From positions 1-8,259 of the forward strand of contig JAITPT010000326.1 in assembly GCA_031289285.1 (NCBI GenBank): a stretch of DNA of 8,259 nt, in the 5' to 3' direction. A program made the position numbers and the translations under genes. A model generated the notes under the pieces. The model was not told where the DNA came from. It did not search any database and saw only the letters and a list, made by a program, of their open reading frames with translations. Numbering within the stretch: the stretch's first letter is position 1; each line of letters starts with the position of its first letter. The stretch is from Puniceicoccales bacterium. Lineage in GTDB: Bacteria; Verrucomicrobiota; Verrucomicrobiia; Opitutales; UBA953. Shown here piece by piece: positions 5,864 to 8,259 of the stretch.

Positions 5864-7393
5864 TTAGATTATTTTTAGGCGCGAACTGCCGTCGTTTTCT
5901 GCGAAAAGATGCCATTCGGAGCGAGTGATTTTCTCTAAAAAAGGGCGGTCGTGACTCACAAGTAACATTGCACAGGGGCACTCTACTAAAGCGTCTTCTA
6001 AACACAAGATGCCCGGTAAATCCAGATGGTTTGTCGGTTCGTCCATCACAATTAAATGCGGACCGCGCACGATGCCCAGTGCGAGCAAAATTTTGCGCAC
6101 CTCTCCCGGGCTTGGCAATTCGCTTTCCAGCAAACGACCCGGACGCGAACCGAGGCGGCTTACCGCCGTCATCACACGCCCGCGTTCCGTTTCCGGCAAC
6201 TTTCGGATGTCGTCAAGAAGTGCCCGCGACTCCTCTGCAGAGATTTCCTGCGGGACGCGAACAAGGTGTTCCGGTGCGAGTTCGAGACGCGAAAGAAGGT
6301 GCGTCAACAAGGTGCTTTTGCCGAGACCGTTGGCACCCGTGAGCGCGATACGGTCGTTGCCGCGCAAGGCGAGTTCGGGGAAACGCAAGACGCGCCCGCT
6401 GTCGCCAAGCGGCAATTCTCCAGCGGGAAGGCGCAGTAAGAAATCACGTGGAAGAAAGGAGGCACCTTCTACCCAAATTCCTGTTTCGTAACGCTTTTTG
6501 ACACTGAGAGCGGATTTGGTGGCTTCGAGTTTTCCAGCGCGTTTGTAGAGTTGCCCCGCTTGTTTTCCCGCCCATGCGTCTTTGTTAGTGAGTTTTGCAA
6601 GGTTGCGTTTTTCGCGCCCGTCGGGGTCGTGCTTCGGGTTTTTTCGCTGGTGTGAACCGCGCATGGCAGCGGCTTTTTGTTCGCCAAGCGTCCGCCGCTC
6701 CTGCGCCTCGGAGCGAAGACGCGAAGAGGCCCGACGCAAGACATCGCTCTCGTGCTGCGCACTGCGTTCTTCGGAGTCTTGTTGCGCAAGCGCGTCGGTG
6801 ATGCCACCAGGACGCAGCACAGCGGACGGCGGATCTATCAGCAGACATTGGCGACAAAGCGTGTCGAGCAGTTCGCGGTCGTGACTGACGAGCAGACCTG
6901 TTCCCGAAAAATCGCGCAACACGGGCAGGAGTAGTGCCCGCGCGTCGGCGTCAATGTGGTTGGTCGGCTCGTCGAGGGCGAGCAAGCTGGGCTGAAGCCA
7001 AATGGCAACAGCGATTTGGGCGCGTTTGCGCTCGCCGTGGCTGAGTGTCTGCCAACGCTCCGGGGTGTCCCAATCCTCGCCCATGCGCAAGCGAGATTTG
7101 AGCGCGGCGGAGTCGGGCGACCAAAAAAACTCCGCCCAATTTTCGGGCGGCGTGTCGGTGCGTTGGGCGACATAGAGTGCATCGCCGCGCCTGACAACAT
7201 TTCCAGCAGAGGGGGCGAGCAGGCCCGTAGCAATTTTGAGCAAAGTGGTTTTCCCCGCGCCGTTCGCACCTGCCACCCCTGTCCACCCTGTCGGAAACTG
7301 AACAGTAAGATTTTGAAACAGCGGCGCGGTCATACCGTGCCATCCAAAGGTAATTTCGCGCAGCGCAAGCACCGGAACATTAGAAACAGACAT
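5864..7393 (-). CDS. ABC-F family ATPase
   Basis: A 509-aa protein with two ATP-binding cassettes and no membrane segment, so a soluble ABC-F protein. These usually bind the ribosomal E site to modulate translation or displace antibiotics. Cassette 1: Walker A GANGAGKTT (42-50), signature LSHGE (117-121), Walker B ending in DEPTNHID with Glu142, switch His171. A charged linker, rich in Arg, Lys and Gln, spans about 205-300. Cassette 2: Walker A GANGLGKST (353-361), a divergent signature SPGEVRK near 428, Walker B with Glu452 in DEPTNHLD, His481. The length is closer to resistance-type ABC-F proteins than to Uup or EttA, and there is little room for an arm insertion in cassette 1. Resistance is only a possibility. 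ATG 7393 has no clear Shine-Dalgarno sequence and overlaps the stop of a 19-codon frame as TGATG. Confidence 0.93.
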   Translation of the reverse strand: MSVSNVPVLALREITFGWHGMTAPLFQNLTVQFPTGWTGVAGANGAGKTTLLKIATGLLAPSAGNVVRRGDALYVAQRTDTPPENWAEFFWSPDSAALKSRLRMGEDWDTPERWQTLSHGERKRAQIAVAIWLQPSLLALDEPTNHIDADARALLLPVLRDFSGTGLLVSHDRELLDTLCRQCLLIDPPSAVLRPGGITDALAQQDSEERSAQHESDVLRRASSRLRSEAQERRTLGEQKAAAMRGSHQRKNPKHDPDGREKRNLAKLTNKDAWAGKQAGQLYKRAGKLEATKSALSVKKRYETGIWVEGASFLPRDFLLRLPAGELPLGDSGRVLRFPELALRGNDRIALTGANGLGKSTLLTHLLSRLELAPEHLVRVPQEISAEESRALLDDIRKLPETERGRVMTAVSRLGSRPGRLLESELPSPGEVRKILLALGIVRGPHLIVMDEPTNHLDLPGILCLEDALVECPCAMLLVSHDRPFLEKITRSEWHLFAENDGSSRLKII

Positions 7394-7452
7394 CAGAAAA
7401 GTAAGAAAATCTCGAATAGCGTCTTTGCAATATAAAATTTAATGGCAGCCAT
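7393..7452 (-). CDS. candidate leader peptide of the ABC-F gene
   Basis: A 19-codon frame, MAAIKFYIAKTLFEIFLLF, starts at the ATG GCT GCC of the fourth module copy after an A-run. It ends in TGA overlapping the ABC-F ATG by one base (TGATG). Such an overlap allows translational coupling, and several resistance ABC-F genes are known to be controlled by short leader ORFs. The ABC-F start has no good Shine-Dalgarno of its own, which fits reinitiation. Against it: the leader also lacks a Shine-Dalgarno sequence, and the overlap could be chance. Confidence 0.4.
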   Translation of the reverse strand: MAAIKFYIAKTLFEIFLLF

Positions 7453-7467
7453 TTTTTCTACTTGACT
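7444..7467. repeat. dispersed module, copy 4
   Basis: GGCAGCCATTTTTT, then CTAC, then TTGACT: the same module that opens each tandem unit at 5275, 5425 and 5576. The 18-base spacing from GGC to TTGACT equals that in units 2 and 3. Here the left side is AATGGCAGCCATT, a perfect odd-length palindrome. It lies about 50 bases upstream of the ABC-F start. Confidence 0.75.
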
Positions 7468-7522
7468 TGCTCATAGCAAAATAGCTTTAAATCGGTAAAA
7501 TCGCTCTATGCCACATCCTCCT

Positions 7523-7669
7523 CTACACATTTATGCTGCATTCACCCACAGTGATAGTCGCGTCTCTGCGAGGCGTGGGCAGGGATCTCTGCGTCGTTCT
7601 GTTGTCCAAAACGACGATTTTGCGGGATGGTGCTTTTAGCGGTTGCAAACAGCAAAAACAGGCAGCCAT
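7523..7669 (-). CDS. possible 48-aa ORF starting at module copy 5
   Basis: Begins ATG GCT GCC after an A7 run, like the other module frames, and encodes a Cys-rich start (MAACFCCLQPLKAPSRK) and then an unremarkable basic sequence to TAG. No family is recognised and there is no Shine-Dalgarno sequence. The shared start with a wholly different body is the only argument for it. Confidence 0.15.
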   Translation of the reverse strand: MAACFCCLQPLKAPSRKIVVLDNRTTQRSLPTPRRDATITVGECSINV

Positions 7670-7683
7670 TTTTTTATTTGACT
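7661..7683. repeat. dispersed module, copy 5
   Basis: GGCAGCCATTTTTTT, then AT, then TTGACT. The GGC-to-TTGACT distance is 17, as in tandem unit 1. It lies about 100 bases past the stop of the RAYT gene and is oriented as all other copies. Sequence on both sides is unrelated to the tandem units. Confidence 0.75.
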
Positions 7684-7779
7684 CTGTTCATGGAGGATGG
7701 TCCGTCAGGAACTGCTACTCTTCTGACAAAGATTTTTATAAGTGTGGTGATAGCTCATCCTGCACACGCTACTCCTGCG

Positions 7780-8259
7780 TTACATCGCTGCGTCTCCGCG
7801 AAGGGCGTAAAGGGACTCCCAGTCGGCGGTCGTGTCGTCCGAAAACGGACGAGCTTGGCAGTGGTGGCGTTTGCCAGTGAGGACGCTGTAACGACGAAGA
7901 TTTTCCTCAACAAACGATTTGCTGCCTATCACTGCACCCTTCGTGAACATCGAAACATGCGTCAAAAACCGCTCCGAAAGCGAAATCTTGCCGCCCTCTG
8001 ATTCGACTTGACGCAGCGAGTCTTCCGAAATGCGCGCCGCTTTGCTGTCGCCGTGTTTCGCAAGAACACCTTTGCCAAATAACTTCAGCCGGTAGTATTC
8101 GAGCATCTCGGCGTCCGTGCGGTTTGTCGCACCGATGCCAAGCGCGTAGCGCAGGCCCTTCAGGATTTTTCCGCCAGTCGCGACAGCTTCGCCGTAACCG
8201 CAGAAGCGGTAGTCCTTCGGGTCCTCCACGAGACCAGCGCGGACAGGGTTCAGGTCTAT
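7780..8259 (-). CDS. REP-associated tyrosine transposase (RAYT), 3' part
   Basis: The frame is open to the window edge and gives the last 159 residues. It enters with IDLNPVRAGLVEDPKDYRF, the hallmark of the Y1/IS200-like REP-associated transposases. The catalytic Tyr usually directly precedes this stretch and should lie just outside the window, as should the HUH motif. After CGYGEA comes a C-terminal extension with ALGIGATNRTD, then ERFLTHVSMFTKGAVIGSK and SFVEENLRR, seen in RAYTs of this style. These single-copy, domesticated enzymes cut and join single-stranded DNA at REP palindromes. The foldbacks and modules nearby are possible but unproven substrates. A GTG at 8229 could be taken as a start, but the conserved residues upstream show the gene continues. 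Confidence 0.87.
   Translation of the reverse strand: MDLNPVRAGLVEDPKDYRFCGYGEAVATGGKILKGLRYALGIGATNRTDAEMLEYYRLKLFGKGVLAKHGDSKAARISEDSLRQVESEGGKISLSERFLTHVSMFTKGAVIGSKSFVEENLRRYSVLTGKRHHCQARPFSDDTTADWESLYALRGDAAM

Larger units (their letters stand above)
7453..7779. other. intergenic region between RAYT and ABC-F
   Basis: About 330 bases with no confident gene. It contains most of module copy 4, module copy 5 and a 48-codon minus-strand frame starting at copy 5. It is AT-rich around 7453-7500 and 7640-7740. Similar GCGTCTCYGCGA stretches occur at about 7561 and 7790, the second inside the RAYT gene. I see no tRNA or clear terminator. Confidence 0.6.

Noticed and set aside
7533..7880. 115-codon plus-strand frame
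   Set aside because: It overlaps the RAYT gene antisense and crosses module copy 5; no recognisable protein.
7780..8229. RAYT as a truncated pseudogene starting at GTG 8229
   Set aside because: Conserved IDLNPVRAGL residues continue in frame to the window edge, so the gene is cut by the window and not by mutation.

Overview
The window looks like chromosomal DNA from a Gram-negative, high-GC bacterium. It encodes an MCE-domain protein anchored to face the periplasm, an exported protein with two c-type haem sites, and a REP-associated tyrosine transposase (RAYT). The C-terminal style of the RAYT and the flavour of the propeller/di-haem protein suggest Verrucomicrobiota, perhaps Opitutae. That placement comes from family resemblance read by eye, not from a search.

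Layout: positions 1-71 hold what may be the last residues of an upstream plus-strand gene. Then come trpA (tryptophan synthase alpha) and, 37 bases later, nth (endonuclease III), both on the plus strand. nth ends tail-to-tail with a minus-strand MlaD/MCE-family gene and the two overlap by about 70 bases. A short divergent intergenic stretch with a C9 tract and a 13-base direct repeat separates the MCE gene from a plus-strand gene for a secreted YVTN beta-propeller fused to a MauG-like di-haem cytochrome c domain. On the right are a minus-strand ABC-F ATPase gene and, at the edge, the 3' part of a minus-strand RAYT gene.

The roughly 990 bases between the convergent propeller and ABC-F genes contain no convincing protein-coding gene but are highly organised. 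In order they hold an 83-base concentric palindrome; a 163-base concentric foldback with 17-base perfect ends; three tandem near-identical units of about 150 bases; and a 66-base deletion derivative of the 163-base foldback, which could also act as a bidirectional terminator. Each tandem unit carries the module GGCAGCCATTTTTT(T) followed by TTGACT or TTGACA. The same module occurs twice more, between RAYT and ABC-F, always in the same orientation. Read on the minus strand it is an A-tract running into ATG GCT GCC, and in several copies it opens a small reading frame. One of these, 19 codons long, ends in a TGATG overlap with the ABC-F start codon and so could be a leader peptide.

The protein-coding genes do not form one obvious pathway: tryptophan synthesis, DNA base-excision repair, envelope lipid transport, periplasmic redox chemistry, ribosome-associated ATPase and a domesticated transposase. 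The interest lies in the repeat island, the recurring ATG-containing module and their possible relation to the RAYT.
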